Shown here piece after piece: positions 1-9,129 of a DNA stretch of 64,000 nucleotides. The position numbers were made by a program, and so were the translations under genes. Every line of letters starts with the position of its first letter. Within the stretch, counting starts at the first letter, position 1. Source of the stretch: Spirochaetales bacterium (GTDB lineage Bacteria; Spirochaetota; Spirochaetia; SZUA-6; RPPD01); NCBI GenBank assembly GCA_016934415.1, contig JAFGSW010000003.1:1-64000 (forward strand). Direction: 5' to 3'. The notes under the pieces are model-generated. The model was not told where the DNA came from, ran no database searches, and saw only the letters and a list, made by a program, of their open reading frames with translations.

Positions 1-533
1 CCGCAGGATCATCGCACTTCGTTTACATTCTTCCTTTATCCTGAATCGCGAAACCGCCTCTTTCACTCGCCTTTTTATCTATATTAAAGGTCTTTTCCCC
101 CCGTCTTTCAAGAACTTTTTTTGGAATTTCCCCGGCATCGCCCCGCGCGTTGCTTTTCCCCTCTCTTCTTCATCCGCGCTCATTCGCAGCTTTCCTCCTC
201 TCTTCTTCATCCGCGTCCTATCCGTAGTTTCTCTTCCCTTCTCTTCTCTTTATCCGTGTCATCTGTCCCATCCGTGTTCATCCGTGGTTCCCTCCCTCCT
301 CTCCCTTCCTCATCCGCGTCCCATCTACTTTACGCTTCCCCTCGACTACGCTCGGGGAACGTCCGCCTGCCGTGTCGTCACCCCCTTCGCCTTCTCCTTT
401 TCTCCTCTCCTCTCCTTCATCCGCGTCCTATCCGCGTCCCATCCGTAGTTCCTCTCCTCTCCTTCATCCGCGTCCTATCCGCGTCTTATCCGTAGTTTCC
501 CTCATCTCCCTTCCCCCGGGAAGCGAGTCTTTC
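1..533. repeat. Leading intergenic region with family A repeats (reverse arms)
   Basis: No gene is supported here. From about 160 to 510 the sequence is a pyrimidine-rich run of family A modules in reverse orientation, with words such as CATCCGCGTCCTATCCGTAG recurring four or more times, separated by C/T-rich spacers. A different element, CTCGACTACGCTCGGGGAAC, is embedded near 340-360. The first 120 bases hold nothing recognisable. A minus-strand gene could start at the very edge (ATG reading leftward from base 12), but too little is visible to call it. Confidence 0.75.
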
Positions 534-562
534 TGGCGATTCCGGCCTGACTAGGCTACAAT
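533..562 (+). promoter_or_regulatory. Predicted promoter of the DUF4846 gene
   Basis: A TACAAT -10 hexamer lies at 557-562 with CTGGCG as a weak -35 about 18 bases upstream. The likely start codon at 570 is 7 bases after the -10, so the transcript would begin at or next to the start codon. The earlier in-frame ATG at 561 overlaps the -10, which argues against its use. Confidence 0.45.
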
Positions 563-569
563 GATACCC

Positions 570-1382
570 ATGAGAAGACACCCGTCCATCGCCGTCGCCG
601 CCGCGCTCGCCATGGTCGCCCCGCTGTGCCTCGTGGCCCTGGCGGCCGATCCCGCGGGCCCGGACGGCGGGCGGTTGATCGACGAAGCCGGGAAGACGAT
701 CGGGACGCGGATCCTGCCGCCTCCGGGGTATGAGCGGGCGCCCGTCGCGGCGGGCTCGTTCGAGGAGTTCCTGCGCAGTCAGCCGCTGAAGCCCCACGGC
801 GCGCGCGTGAAGTACTGGGACGGGCGGGAGAAGGATCCGGCCGGCGTGTACTGCGCGGTCGTCGACCGGGCCGTCCGGCCGGGGGACATCGAGCAGTGCG
901 CGGACGCCGTCATGCGCCTGCGGGCCGAGTACCTCTTCGCCCGGAAGCGCTATTCGGAAATCGCCTTCAACTTCGTCTCCGACGGGAAGCCCCGTCGCTA
1001 CGTCGACTTCGCGGGCAACGACCGCTCGTACGCGAGGTTTCTCAAGTATCTCGATTACGTTTTCGCCAGGGCCAACACCACCTCGCTCTACGGACAGCTC
1101 AAGCCGGTGAAGGATCCCGCCAAAATCCGGATCGGGGACGTCTTCATCCAGAAGCACCGGGCTGTCAACCACGCCGTCATGGTCGTCGACCTGGCCGTCA
1201 ACCCCGCGACCGGCGAAAAGGTCTTTCTCATGGTCCAGAGCTACATGCCCGCCCAGGAGACGCAGATCCTCATCAACCCATGGGACGATGCCTTGAGCCC
1301 GTGGTATGCCGTCCGCTTCGAGGAGATCTTCGACACGCCCGAATGGCGGTTTTATCCGTTCAAAGACCTCCGGCGGTTTTGA
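570..1382 (+). CDS. DUF4846 family exported protein
   Basis: About 270 residues with an N-terminal signal peptide (hydrophobic segment roughly residues 8-25, then a cleavage-like ALAADP). The body begins with GTRILPPPGYER and continues with conserved-looking stretches LKPHGARVKYWDG and CADAVMRLRAEYLF, which match my memory of the DUF4846 family, whose function is not established. It should act outside the cytoplasm. The ORF track starts at 561, but that ATG overlaps the -10 element, so I chose the ATG at 570. It stands alone between two repeat blocks; a family A arm begins about 35 bases after the stop. Assignment to the family is fairly secure; no biochemical role can be given. Confidence 0.8.
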   Translation: MRRHPSIAVAAALAMVAPLCLVALAADPAGPDGGRLIDEAGKTIGTRILPPPGYERAPVAAGSFEEFLRSQPLKPHGARVKYWDGREKDPAGVYCAVVDRAVRPGDIEQCADAVMRLRAEYLFARKRYSEIAFNFVSDGKPRRYVDFAGNDRSYARFLKYLDYVFARANTTSLYGQLKPVKDPAKIRIGDVFIQKHRAVNHAVMVVDLAVNPATGEKVFLMVQSYMPAQETQILINPWDDALSPWYAVRFEEIFDTPEWRFYPFKDLRRF

Positions 1383-1414
1383 CCAGGCGCTTTCCTTTTC
1401 CTATCAGTGAAAGG

Positions 1415-1660
1415 GATGAGAAAAACTACGGATGACGCGGATGGGACGCGGATGAGGAAAGACGAAGAGAATTGAAAGCGGAACAAAATAAACCGGTAAT
1501 ATACCCTAAAGGATTTGTATAGAGCATATTCCTTTTTTTCTCATCCATGCTACCCGTCTCCCCTCCGTATGAATCCTACTTCTTCGCCTTCATCCGCGTC
1601 CCATCCGCGTCCCATCCGTAGTTCTTCTCTTTCTTTTCCTCCCATCGTTGTCATCGCTGG
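1415..1660. repeat. Inverted pair of family A repeat arms
   Basis: A forward arm (about 1420-1470, AACTACGGATGACGCGGATG then GGACGCGGATGAGG) and a reverse arm (about 1577-1645, CATCCGCGTCCCATCCG repeated) face each other around a roughly 100-base unrelated core. The two arms are complementary over most of their length, so a transcript could fold into a long hairpin. The reverse arm runs on into a second motif, CGCTGGAAGCTTCGCTGCGA, related to one seen again near 28540. Confidence 0.8.
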
Positions 1661-1746
1661 AAGCTTCGCTGCGAGATACGTGGTTCCCCAAGACCTCTCC
1701 GCCGCGGTATAATCATGCCGACGCAACACGTGAAAGGCGACGCCCG

Positions 1747-3207
1747 GTGAACTACCGTTTCCTGGAAGAAAAAATCGACGATATCCGCGGCCTGCCGCAG
1801 TACGCGGACTGCGGGTTCGACGACGAGACGCTCATCGCCTTTTTCCGCGTGCTCGAAGACCGGCGCGGGTGGGAGCTCGTCCGGATCAACCCCCTCGCGT
1901 TGGCGGAAAAGTTCGATTTCAGACCCGACGATGCGGTCAGCCTCTTCCTCCTCGGCGCCAAGGTCGGGCTGTTCGCCTTCGAGTGGAGCCTCCTCTGCCC
2001 GCGCTGCGGGTGCCGCGAGCGCACGTACGGATCGCTCCGCGCCCTCGACCGGGACGTCTTCCGCTGCCCGCTCTGCGACGCGGAGGAGGCGGTCGCGGCC
2101 GACGACCGGCTGGAGGTCTCCTTCACCATGCCGCCGTCGGCCTCCGGCGAATGGCCCGATCAAGTCGTGTCCCTGCCCGAGTACTGGTCCTATTTTTTCT
2201 CGACCTCCGTCGACTGGACCGGGGAACTGCTCGACGATTTCGCCCGGCGCTCCGCCGGGCCGCAGCCGCCGATTCGCTTCGTCGCCCTGCCGCGGGGCGG
2301 GAAGGCGCGCATCCGGCTCGACGCCGCCCGGGCCGGCGCGGTCGGGCTCGTGACGCTCGAAACGCACTCAGCCTTTTTCGTCCGGATGAAGGACGATGCG
2401 AACCGCCCGCCCGCGGCGATCGACCTCGAGTACCGGGACTCGGGCTTCGACCGGCGCGAGGCGTTCGCCCCGTTGGGCCCGACGGAGATCGCGCTCGCCA
2501 ACCGCGCCCGCCGGGCCGTGGGCTGTCTCATCGGGTCGCCCGATCCGGATTTCCTGCGGTCGCTCGTCGCCGCCCACCCCCCCTCTTTCCGGCCGTTCTG
2601 CTCGGGAAAGCTGCTGCTCAACCATCAGGCTTACCGGGACCTCTTCGCGCCGGACGATCTTCCGGACGATCTTTCGCTCAAAATCGACGACCTCACGATC
2701 CTCCGCGCCGACCCCGAAGGCCGGGCCGGGTCGCCCGTACGCTCGCGCGGCGGCGGCGATTCACCGTCCGCGCGCCGGCTTTTCGACCTGCTCGCGGCCG
2801 TGGCACGGGCGCACCGCGGCGCGATCGAACGGCGGGCCGGCGGCTCGATCACGGCCACCTTCAATGCGCCGCTCGACGGAATCCGGGCGGCCGTGCGCAT
2901 GGCGGCCGGGCTGGAAGAGTCGGCCGCGGCGGGGGAAGACGGCGGCGGAATCCGGATCGGCCTTCACCGCGGCCCGGTCGTCGCGGTCAAGGCCGGCCGC
3001 CGGCTCGATTTTTTCGGCCGGGCGATGAACGTCGTCTCGCGCCTCCTCGACCTCGCGGACCCGGGCGAGATCCGGCTCAGCGAGGACGTGATGCGCGACG
3101 AGACCGTCGCCGCGTACCTGCGCGCCTCGGGTTATTCGGGAGTGGCGGAGGAGATCGCGCTCCCGGGCCCGGCGAACATGGTGACGGTGTATTCGTGCAG
3201 GCGATAG
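1747..3207 (+). CDS. Zinc-ribbon protein with degenerate class III nucleotide-cyclase-like C-terminus
   Basis: About 486 residues from a GTG start. The ORF track's upstream ATG lies inside repeat DNA, so I prefer the GTG, which overlaps an 11-codon ORF as GTGA. The N-terminal region resembles the DUF5939-type modules found in front of cyclases. A zinc ribbon follows around residues 77-115 (CPRCGC ... CPLC). The last 160 residues read like an adenylate/guanylate cyclase domain, ending in a recognisable IGLHRGPV and FGRAMNVVSRL. The metal-binding positions look lost: the usual GDG-like motif is GGSITATF, and I see no F-D-I-x-G motif before it. I infer a non-catalytic or strongly diverged cyclase homologue, perhaps a nucleotide sensor. 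A TATAAT at 1708-1713 is a possible -10. Confidence 0.6.
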   Translation: MNYRFLEEKIDDIRGLPQYADCGFDDETLIAFFRVLEDRRGWELVRINPLALAEKFDFRPDDAVSLFLLGAKVGLFAFEWSLLCPRCGCRERTYGSLRALDRDVFRCPLCDAEEAVAADDRLEVSFTMPPSASGEWPDQVVSLPEYWSYFFSTSVDWTGELLDDFARRSAGPQPPIRFVALPRGGKARIRLDAARAGAVGLVTLETHSAFFVRMKDDANRPPAAIDLEYRDSGFDRREAFAPLGPTEIALANRARRAVGCLIGSPDPDFLRSLVAAHPPSFRPFCSGKLLLNHQAYRDLFAPDDLPDDLSLKIDDLTILRADPEGRAGSPVRSRGGGDSPSARRLFDLLAAVARAHRGAIERRAGGSITATFNAPLDGIRAAVRMAAGLEESAAAGEDGGGIRIGLHRGPVVAVKAGRRLDFFGRAMNVVSRLLDLADPGEIRLSEDVMRDETVAAYLRASGYSGVAEEIALPGPANMVTVYSCRR

Positions 3208-3395
3208 GACGATCTCCGGTTCAACGCGGAGGAGGAAAGGGAACCGCCCTTCGACTTGTTTTGGAGCATACATGCTCCAAAACAGCTCAGGGCAGGCTCC
3301 TGACACGGATAGGAACGGATAGCACGGATGAAGAAAGAGGAAGGAAAGGAGAACTACGAATGAGGAGGAAGCAAGATAAAGAAGCCGGATAAGGA
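3208..3395. repeat. Composite intergenic repeat with nested palindrome
   Basis: Contains a CCCTTCGAC...GCTCAGGGCAGGCTC element whose centre is occupied by a near-perfect palindrome at 3257-3284 (13-bp arms TGTTTTGGAGCAT around 2 bases). Family A words follow (GACACGGATAGGAACGGATA), then a GAACTACGAATGAGG tail running up to the next gene. Confidence 0.75.
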
Positions 3396-3401
3396 GGGGG
3401 T

Positions 3402-3824
3402 ATGGACGAGATTTTGCTGAACGATATGAACCGATACCCGGACGATGCCTGCCTGGCGAGCTGTCTCGGCAAAGCGAAGGCCGTCTGGGACGAGTTCCTC
3501 GCGCGGGCGGCGGGGGTGTCCGGGCTGGCGTTCGTCGGTTGGCGCTATTACAGGGACGGCAAGGCGTGGCTGTCGCGCCTGGCGTTCAAAAAGAAAACCG
3601 TCTGCTGGATTTCGATCGGCGAGGGATGCTTCAAGACCTCTTTTTATTTCACGGCGAAAAACGGCGGCGGCATCAGGGCTCTCGGCGTTGACGATAAATT
3701 GAAGGCTGAATACTTCGCCCGGGAGTCGGGCGGCAAGCTGAAACCTTTCGTCGTTCGGGTGAAGGCGATGAAGACGCTTGACGACGTCTTCAGGCTTATT
3801 GATTATAAAATTTCATGCAAGTAA
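3402..3824 (+). CDS. DUF3788 family protein
   Basis: 140 residues, cytoplasmic, no signal peptide or membrane segment. The pattern WRYYRDGKAWLSRLAFKKKT followed by CWISIGEGCFKTSFYF matches DUF3788, a small family with no assigned activity, often found as a single gene in anaerobic Firmicutes, Bacteroidetes and spirochaetes. The ribosome-binding site AAGGAGGGGGT sits directly in front of the ATG. It is a single-gene unit bounded by repeats on both sides. Confidence 0.8.
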   Translation: MDEILLNDMNRYPDDACLASCLGKAKAVWDEFLARAAGVSGLAFVGWRYYRDGKAWLSRLAFKKKTVCWISIGEGCFKTSFYFTAKNGGGIRALGVDDKLKAEYFARESGGKLKPFVVRVKAMKTLDDVFRLIDYKISCK

Positions 3825-3849
3825 TTGTGGTACAGGTTTAGCCGATTCT

Positions 3850-3940
3850 ATCGACCGGAAGGTCATGGTTCGACAGGCTCACCATGACCAATATTCCATG
3901 AACATAGCGTCACCCTGAGCCTGTCGAAGGGCGGCCTGTA
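3850..3940. repeat. TTCGACAGGCTCA-type inverted repeats
   Basis: A hairpin at 3861-3889 (arms GGTCATGGT / ACCATGACC) carries TTCGACAGGCTC in its loop. At 3911-3934 the inverse word TGAGCCTGTCGAA follows. This word is common in environmental bacterial genomes. The rest of the 3825-4060 gap shows nothing else. Confidence 0.75.
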
Positions 3941-4065
3941 ATTAACGAGGTTCGGAAATTGGGTCATAGACGGTGCTCGTTAACTGCAAATATAATCCGA
4001 TCACAATCCATGAAGTGCCGGACGTCCGATAATTTTTCGGCGCCGGTATCAAAGGAGGCCTCACG

Positions 4066-4506
4066 ATGATCCTTTTCATTTGCCGCGGCAATGTCGCGCG
4101 GAGCCAGTTCGCAGAGGCTTTGGCGCGCCAGGCCGGCCTAGCCGACGTGTCCTCCGCCGGCGCCGACGTGAAGCCCGAGAAGGAAGGCCGGCGGCTCGCG
4201 GAGGACGGGCCTTTCGCCGTCAACGCGGTTTCGTGCTTCAAGGCCGTCACCGGCATGGACCTCTCCGACAACCGCCGCAAGGCGGTGACCGCCGGGATGG
4301 CGGCCGGGGCGGACAGGATCGTCTCGCTCGTGGACGCGGAAACCCTGCCGGATTTCGTGCGGGCGCACGAATCCAAGATCGAATACTGGCCGATCGCCGA
4401 CCCGCGCGAGTACGACGTGGCCGGGTACAAGATTGTCATTGAAGAAATGAAGTCGAGGGTGGCGGCGCTGAAAAAGACCCTCCCGGGGAATGGGGGCGGC
4501 GAATGA
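4066..4506 (+). CDS. Low-molecular-weight phosphatase / arsenate reductase-like protein
   Basis: 146 residues, essentially the full LMW protein-tyrosine-phosphatase fold. The P-loop is CRGNVARS at residues 6-13 (C-x5-R-S), giving the nucleophilic Cys6 and phosphate-binding Arg12. A WPIADP segment near residue 109 supplies the expected general-acid Asp. Family members dephosphorylate phosphotyrosine or act as thiol arsenate reductases; sequence alone does not separate these, and no ars gene is adjacent. A strong AAAGGAGG lies upstream. The stop overlaps the next start as ATGA, so the two genes are probably co-translated. Confidence 0.85.
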   Translation: MILFICRGNVARSQFAEALARQAGLADVSSAGADVKPEKEGRRLAEDGPFAVNAVSCFKAVTGMDLSDNRRKAVTAGMAAGADRIVSLVDAETLPDFVRAHESKIEYWPIADPREYDVAGYKIVIEEMKSRVAALKKTLPGNGGGE

Positions 4507-5234
4507 GATTGAGACTTTTCGCCTGTGCGTGCTGCATCGGCCTCGGATCGATCCTCGCCCTTGGCGCGGACGACGTCGTTATTACCACGACCAACCTCGC
4601 GGCCGCCATTGAGAACAGCCGGAGCGGGGCGGGTCCGGACGTCATCGGCTGGTCGAAAAAAGGGAGGATGGCCTGCGTGGATTACGTGCAGGCTCCCGAA
4701 CCGGACGGCCGGGCGGACGTGTACGTGAGGGTCGTCGACCTCATCACCGATTCCGTCGTTTACAGCCGGCAGTGCGGGCGGTCGGACAATGGCTTCACGC
4801 TCAATGACTCGGCCGTGAGAGCCGCCGCGGCGCAGCTCAATCGGCTCGGGGTTTTTTACGCGCCCACGGTGAAGCAGCGGTTTCCGGTATTACTGGAAGA
4901 CGAAGTCGTCACTCTCACGGTCTCGGAAGAACCGATCGCGGAAGAGGAGATACGGGTCAGGGGAACCGGGCCCGGCGACGGGTCGGCGGGAAAGACAAAG
5001 CTCACGCTCGCCTGGACCAAGGAGCGTGCCAAAATGACCAAACGGTTCGTGACGACACTCACCGGTCCCTGCGTCATCGGGGACGAGGAAGGCGTTGTCT
5101 CCTATTACCGGAGCCCGTACGAGAACCGCATCGCCGTCGCCTACCACGCGGGCGCCTATCGCCAAGGCGACACGATCGTCAATCGAGGAGACAACGGATT
5201 CATCGGCTGCAATCTGGGGGTGGGGTTCAAGTGA
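4503..5234 (+). CDS. Secreted protein of unknown function
   Basis: 243 residues. Residues 1-21 form a signal peptide (MRLRLFACACCIGLGSILAL then GADD). The mature part contains a mixed beta-rich region with YVRVVDLITDSVVYSRQ and ends in NRGDNGFIGCNLGVGFK. I recognise no family. It overlaps the preceding phosphatase gene by four bases and is thus in its operon, but a periplasmic or outer-membrane protein has no obvious mechanistic link to a cytoplasmic phosphatase. Confidence 0.75.
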   Translation: MRLRLFACACCIGLGSILALGADDVVITTTNLAAAIENSRSGAGPDVIGWSKKGRMACVDYVQAPEPDGRADVYVRVVDLITDSVVYSRQCGRSDNGFTLNDSAVRAAAAQLNRLGVFYAPTVKQRFPVLLEDEVVTLTVSEEPIAEEEIRVRGTGPGDGSAGKTKLTLAWTKERAKMTKRFVTTLTGPCVIGDEEGVVSYYRSPYENRIAVAYHAGAYRQGDTIVNRGDNGFIGCNLGVGFK

Positions 5235-5347
5235 GCGGCCGCCGGGCCGTACACCCTCCTCTTCGTAGGAATCTTCGTTTTTTTAGTAATTTCCCTCCGG
5301 GCGCCGTATCATTGTATGGAGGCTCGCATGCCGGGAAAGCGAGGGGT

Positions 5348-6313
5348 ATGGCCAGGCTGAAATACGCGCTCTATTATCTCGACCGCAAGCTCGAGCTCGA
5401 GCGCGGGAAATCGTACGCCGTCGGCCGGAGTCCGGCCAATGACGTCGTCCTGCCGGGGCTCACCGTGTCGCGCCGGCACGCCGTGGTCTCCTGGAGGACG
5501 AACGGCTTCCTCATCGAGGATATCAAGAGCGCCAACGGCCTCCTCGTCAACGGGCGGCGCCTGAAAACGGCGGCCCTTTCGGACGGAGACCAGATCGCCA
5601 TCGGCACCTGCTACCTCGTCTTCCGCGAGTTCGCGGGGCGCAAGGGGAGCGAGGCCGATTTCGACCGCGCCCTCTCCGACACGCTCTGCATCGAGCACCA
5701 GATGGCCGAGCTCCTGCAGGCCATCGGGGACTCGAAGATCCGCACCCGGCTCTTCGCGCTCAAGCGCAGCGTCGACCGGGCGAGGCTGCGCCTCGATTTT
5801 ATGGCCAACCGCGACCGGCTCACCCGGCTCTACAACCGCCGCTGGTTCGACGAGGAGCTCGACCGCGAGCTCGAGCGCGCCCGCCGCTACCGCCACCCCC
5901 TCTCGCTTTTCATGCTCGACCTCGACCGCTTCAAGAACGTGAACGACGAGTACGGCCACCGCAAGGGCGACCAGGTGCTCGCCGCCGTCGCCGCCATCGT
6001 TTTGGCAAAAACGCGCCGCAACGACATGGCCGTGCGTTACGGGGGCGAGGAGTTCGCGGTCGTGATCCCGCAGCTCGATCGGGAGCACGCGGTAGCCGCG
6101 GCGGAGAAGCTGCGCGCGCTCATCGAGCGCGAGGCGCCGCTGCGCACGGGCCTCCCGGTGACGGCTTCGATCGGCGTGGCTTTCTTCCACCCGTCGGACA
6201 CGGCCGGCGAGCTCGTCAACCGGGCGGACCAGGCGCTGTACATGGCGAAAAAACGCGGGCGGAACCGTGTGGTCCTCAACGTGCGGAAGCGGAAGAACGA
6301 CGCGAAACCGTGA
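5348..6313 (+). CDS. FHA-domain diguanylate cyclase
   Basis: 321 residues from the ATG at 5348, preceded by GCGAGGGGT; the ORF track's start at 5231 adds 39 residues that look non-native. Residues about 20-85 are an FHA domain (GRSPANDVVL, SRRHAVV, SANGLLVNG), which binds phosphothreonine. A short helical linker precedes a GGDEF domain (about 150-310) with active-site GGEEF and a complete RxxD inhibitory site (RRND) five residues before it. It should make cyclic di-GMP with product inhibition, in the cytoplasm, and be recruited or controlled by a Ser/Thr-phosphorylated partner. No Ser/Thr kinase is in the window. Confidence 0.9.
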   Translation: MARLKYALYYLDRKLELERGKSYAVGRSPANDVVLPGLTVSRRHAVVSWRTNGFLIEDIKSANGLLVNGRRLKTAALSDGDQIAIGTCYLVFREFAGRKGSEADFDRALSDTLCIEHQMAELLQAIGDSKIRTRLFALKRSVDRARLRLDFMANRDRLTRLYNRRWFDEELDRELERARRYRHPLSLFMLDLDRFKNVNDEYGHRKGDQVLAAVAAIVLAKTRRNDMAVRYGGEEFAVVIPQLDREHAVAAAEKLRALIEREAPLRTGLPVTASIGVAFFHPSDTAGELVNRADQALYMAKKRGRNRVVLNVRKRKNDAKP

Positions 6314-6461
6314 CGCCCGGCCGCGGGCGGGCGAAGATTATGCGTGAGATCGCCGGCCGTTCCGGGTGTATACCTCCTCTTCCGGTACGGGTATAATGAC
6401 CGCGGGCCGCGCGCGCTGAGAAATCGATTTCAACGCGACTCGCGTGAGGGAGGGGAGCGCG

Positions 6462-6806
6462 ATGCCGGAACATCAAGGCGGGAAGCCGGGAAACGAAGCA
6501 CGGGGCGGATACAGCTGGGGAATCGCCGGATTCATCGTCAGCTTCGCGGTCGCCCTCGTGGTCGCTTTTCTTTTCATGTTCCTGACATTGGGCGGCCTGG
6601 GGGGCGGCGTGGGCGCGGCCTACGCCGGCATGGCCGCTCTCTTCGTCGGCGGGCTCATTTTTCTGGGAACGCTCTTTTTCCTCGGCCTGTTTTTTCTCAT
6701 CTTCTTCCTGGCCACCGGCCGCAGGAAAGCGCTTCTCGTCGCCGTCGGGCACGTCGTCTTCGCCGGCGTGCTCATCGTGATTTTCCTGGTGTATATTGCG
6801 AGTTAG
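6462..6806 (+). CDS. Small integral membrane protein
   Basis: 114 residues from the ATG at 6462, which has GGAGGGGAG before it; the GTG at 6444 is less likely. After a hydrophilic Gly-rich N-terminus there are three strongly hydrophobic segments (about 21-43, 50-84 possibly two passes, 91-113), with the basic loop ATGRRKALL. No recognised family. The gene is alone between the cyclase and rarA and is followed by a hairpin. Confidence 0.65.
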   Translation: MPEHQGGKPGNEARGGYSWGIAGFIVSFAVALVVAFLFMFLTLGGLGGGVGAAYAGMAALFVGGLIFLGTLFFLGLFFLIFFLATGRRKALLVAVGHVVFAGVLIVIFLVYIAS

Positions 6807-6830
6807 CTGGACTTGTCATATCCTTGAAAA

Positions 6831-6862
6831 ACACCACGAAGGGCGTTCTTCGTGGTTTATTT
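6831..6862 (+). terminator. Hairpin after the small membrane protein gene
   Basis: ACCACGAA (6833-6840) pairs with TTCGTGGT (6849-6856) around an 8-base loop, followed by TTATTT. A related CTTCGTGGTGTT word occurs near 24850, so this may be a repeat used as a terminator. Confidence 0.5.
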
Positions 6863-6882
6863 GAAGGCCTATAGAGCAACGG

Positions 6883-6912
6883 CTGGCGCAGCCAACGACA
6901 ATTCCATATAAT
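6883..6912 (+). promoter_or_regulatory. Predicted promoter of rarA
   Basis: A perfect TATAAT at 6907-6912 ends 6 bases before the ATG at 6919, with CTGGCG about 18 bases upstream as a weak -35. This predicts a leaderless transcript; no ribosome-binding site is present. Confidence 0.5.
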
Positions 6913-6918
6913 GGCGCG

Positions 6919-9129
6919 ATGAACCTCTTCGAAGCCTCCTCCAAGCGCCAGTTCGAACCGCTGGCCGCCCGCATGCGGCCGCGCACGCTGGAGGAGTTCG
7001 TGGGGCAGGAGCACATCCTGGGCAAGGGGCGTCTCCTGCGGCGGGCCATTCAGCTCGACCAGTTGTCGTCGCTCATTTTTTACGGGCCGCCGGGCACGGG
7101 CAAGACCACGCTCGCCCGGGTCGTCGCCAACACCACCAAGAGCATCTTCACCACCCTGAACGCCGTGCTGGCCGGCGTGCAGGAGGTGCGCGCGGTGGTG
7201 GCCGAGGCGCAGAAGCAGCGCGACTATTACGACCACCGCACCATCCTCTTCGTGGACGAGGTCCACCGCTGGAACAAGGCCCAGCAGGACGCGCTCCTGC
7301 CGTGGGTGGAGAACGGCACGGTCATCTTCATCGGGGCCACCACGGAAAACCCCTTCTTCAAGGTGAACCAGGCCCTCCTTTCCAGGAGCCGGGTCTTTCA
7401 GATGCAGCCCCTCACCGGGGAGGATCTCCTCGCCGTGGCGCGCCAGGCGCTGGCCGACCCGGAGCGCGGCTACGGAAAATACAAGGTGGCGATCGACGAC
7501 GGCGCGCTCGCCCACCTGGTGAAGATCGCGGACGGCGACGCGCGCAGCCTCCTCAATGCGCTCGAGCTGGCGGTGGAGACGACGCCGGACACGTTCCCGC
7601 CGCCCATGGACCAGGCTATCAACATCACCCTCGACATCGCCCAGGAGAGCATCCAGAAGAAGGCGGTGCTCTACGATCGCGAGGGAGATTACCATTACGA
7701 CACCATCTCAGCCTTCATCAAGTCCCTGCGCGGCTCGGACCCGGACGCCGCTTCATACTGGATGGCGCGCATGGTGGCGGCGGGTGAGGACCCGGCCTTC
7801 CTCTTCCGGCGCATGCTCGTCTTCGCCTGCGAGGACGTGGGCCTGGCCGACCCGCAGGCCCTCGTCTTCACCGAGGCCTGCGCCGCGGCCTTCGAGCGGG
7901 TGGGCCTGCCCGAGGGGCGATACCACCTGGCCGCCGCCTGCCTTTACCTCGCCACCGCGCCCAAGTCGAATTCGGCCATGGCCTTTTTCGACGCGCTGAA
8001 AGTGGTGGAGGAGGAGGCTCAAGGAGACGTGCCCGCGCACCTGAAGGACGGGAACAGGGATAAAAAGGGCTTCGGCCACGGAGAGGGCTACCTCTACCCG
8101 CACGCCTTCCGCGACCACTGGGTGAGCCAGCAGTACCTGCCGGACGCGCTCAAGGGGCGCGTCTTTTTCAAGCCCTCGGAGATCGGGTACGAGCGGTCGA
8201 TCAGGACCGAGGTGGAGCGCCGCCGCGAGATCCAGCTCGAATCGCTCGCGCTCGCCGCGCGGCCCGAGGTGCTCTCCTACTCGGCGGACGCGAAGAGCCG
8301 CGAGGCCTGGCTTCGCCGCGCGCAGGGGAGTCTCTACGCCGAGGCGGCCGACGCCCGCGAGCGGGTGTTCGCGGCGCTCACGATCTCCCGGCACGACCGC
8401 GTCCTCGACCTCAACGCGGGCCGCGGGCTCCTCCTCTGGGAGGCCGTGCGCCGCACGCCCGAGGGCGGCGTCGCGGGCCTGGTCTGGGAAAAGACCGACC
8501 TGGAGATACTCGGCCACTACGCGGCCGAGCGGCCGGAGAGTGAACGACCGCTTCTCGTGCCGAAGACGCCCGCCTCGTTCACCGAGGCCGACCTGCCGGC
8601 CGACTGGCGCGGCGCCGCCTTCGAGCACGTCGTCGGCCGGAACGCGTGGTCCGGGCGGGAGGCCGGCGCGGCGATAGGCGGGTTACTCGCGCGTTTGCTG
8701 CAAGCGGGAGGTCGCGTCTCCCTGGCCGAACGGATACCGCGGCGGAGCACGCGCCTTTCCGAGCTCGTCCGCGATACCTGGCCCGAGGGAGCGGCGGTTC
8801 TCGAAAAGATCGAATCGCTCGTGTACGCCAATCCCGACAACCCCCTCGTCGACTGGGACGAAGCCGACGTGGAGGGCGCGCTCGCGGGCGCGGGCCTCGC
8901 GATCGCCGCCAGGGAGCTCGTGCCGTATACCGAGCGCCGCTTCATCGCCCCCGCCGACGTCGACCGCTGGCTGAAAGCCGATCCGAAAATCGATTCCTAC
9001 GGCAAGCGGCTGGCCGAAGTCCTTGCGGCGAAGGAAAGCGAGGGTTTCGCCGCCAGGCTCCGCGAATCGCTCGCGGGGAGGGAGGTGGAATGGCGGACGG
9101 TCGTGCTCTACATTGCCGGGGAGAAGTGA
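6919..9129 (+). CDS. rarA: Replication-associated recombination protein RarA fused to an additional C-terminal domain
   Basis: 736 residues, against about 430-450 for ordinary RarA/MgsA. Residues 1-420 are the AAA+ clamp-loader-like ATPase: Walker [10 protein letters not shown], Walker B LFVDEVHR, sensor-1 IGATTENP, and the MgsA C-terminal part. The family acts at stalled replication forks. Residues about 430-736 are an extra region, with [16 protein letters not shown] resembling the SAM-binding loop of a methyltransferase but without a clear catalytic motif. Cyanobacteria carry proteins annotated as RarA/unknown-domain fusions, so the architecture is known elsewhere. A repeat arm starts immediately at the stop codon. 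Confidence 0.9.
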   Translation: MNLFEASSKRQFEPLAARMRPRTLEEFVGQEHILGKGRLLRRAIQLDQLSSLIFYGPPGTGKTTLARVVANTTKSIFTTLNAVLAGVQEVRAVVAEAQKQRDYYDHRTILFVDEVHRWNKAQQDALLPWVENGTVIFIGATTENPFFKVNQALLSRSRVFQMQPLTGEDLLAVARQALADPERGYGKYKVAIDDGALAHLVKIADGDARSLLNALELAVETTPDTFPPPMDQAINITLDIAQESIQKKAVLYDREGDYHYDTISAFIKSLRGSDPDAASYWMARMVAAGEDPAFLFRRMLVFACEDVGLADPQALVFTEACAAAFERVGLPEGRYHLAAACLYLATAPKSNSAMAFFDALKVVEEEAQGDVPAHLKDGNRDKKGFGHGEGYLYPHAFRDHWVSQQYLPDALKGRVFFKPSEIGYERSIRTEVERRREIQLESLALAARPEVLSYSADAKSREAWLRRAQGSLYAEAADARERVFAALTISRHDRVLDLNAGRGLLLWEAVRRTPEGGVAGLVWEKTDLEILGHYAAERPESERPLLVPKTPASFTEADLPADWRGAAFEHVVGRNAWSGREAGAAIGGLLARLLQAGGRVSLAERIPRRSTRLSELVRDTWPEGAAVLEKIESLVYANPDNPLVDWDEADVEGALAGAGLAIAARELVPYTERRFIAPADVDRWLKADPKIDSYGKRLAEVLAAKESEGFAARLRESLAGREVEWRTVVLYIAGEK

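Noticed and set aside
160-510. Possible CRISPR array
   Set aside because: The repeated words are short, irregular and variably spaced, spacers are low-complexity, and no cas gene is present.
3830-4060. tRNA-like GGTTCGA word near 3868
   Set aside because: It is part of the TTCGACAGGCTCA repeat; no acceptor, D or anticodon stems can be formed around it.
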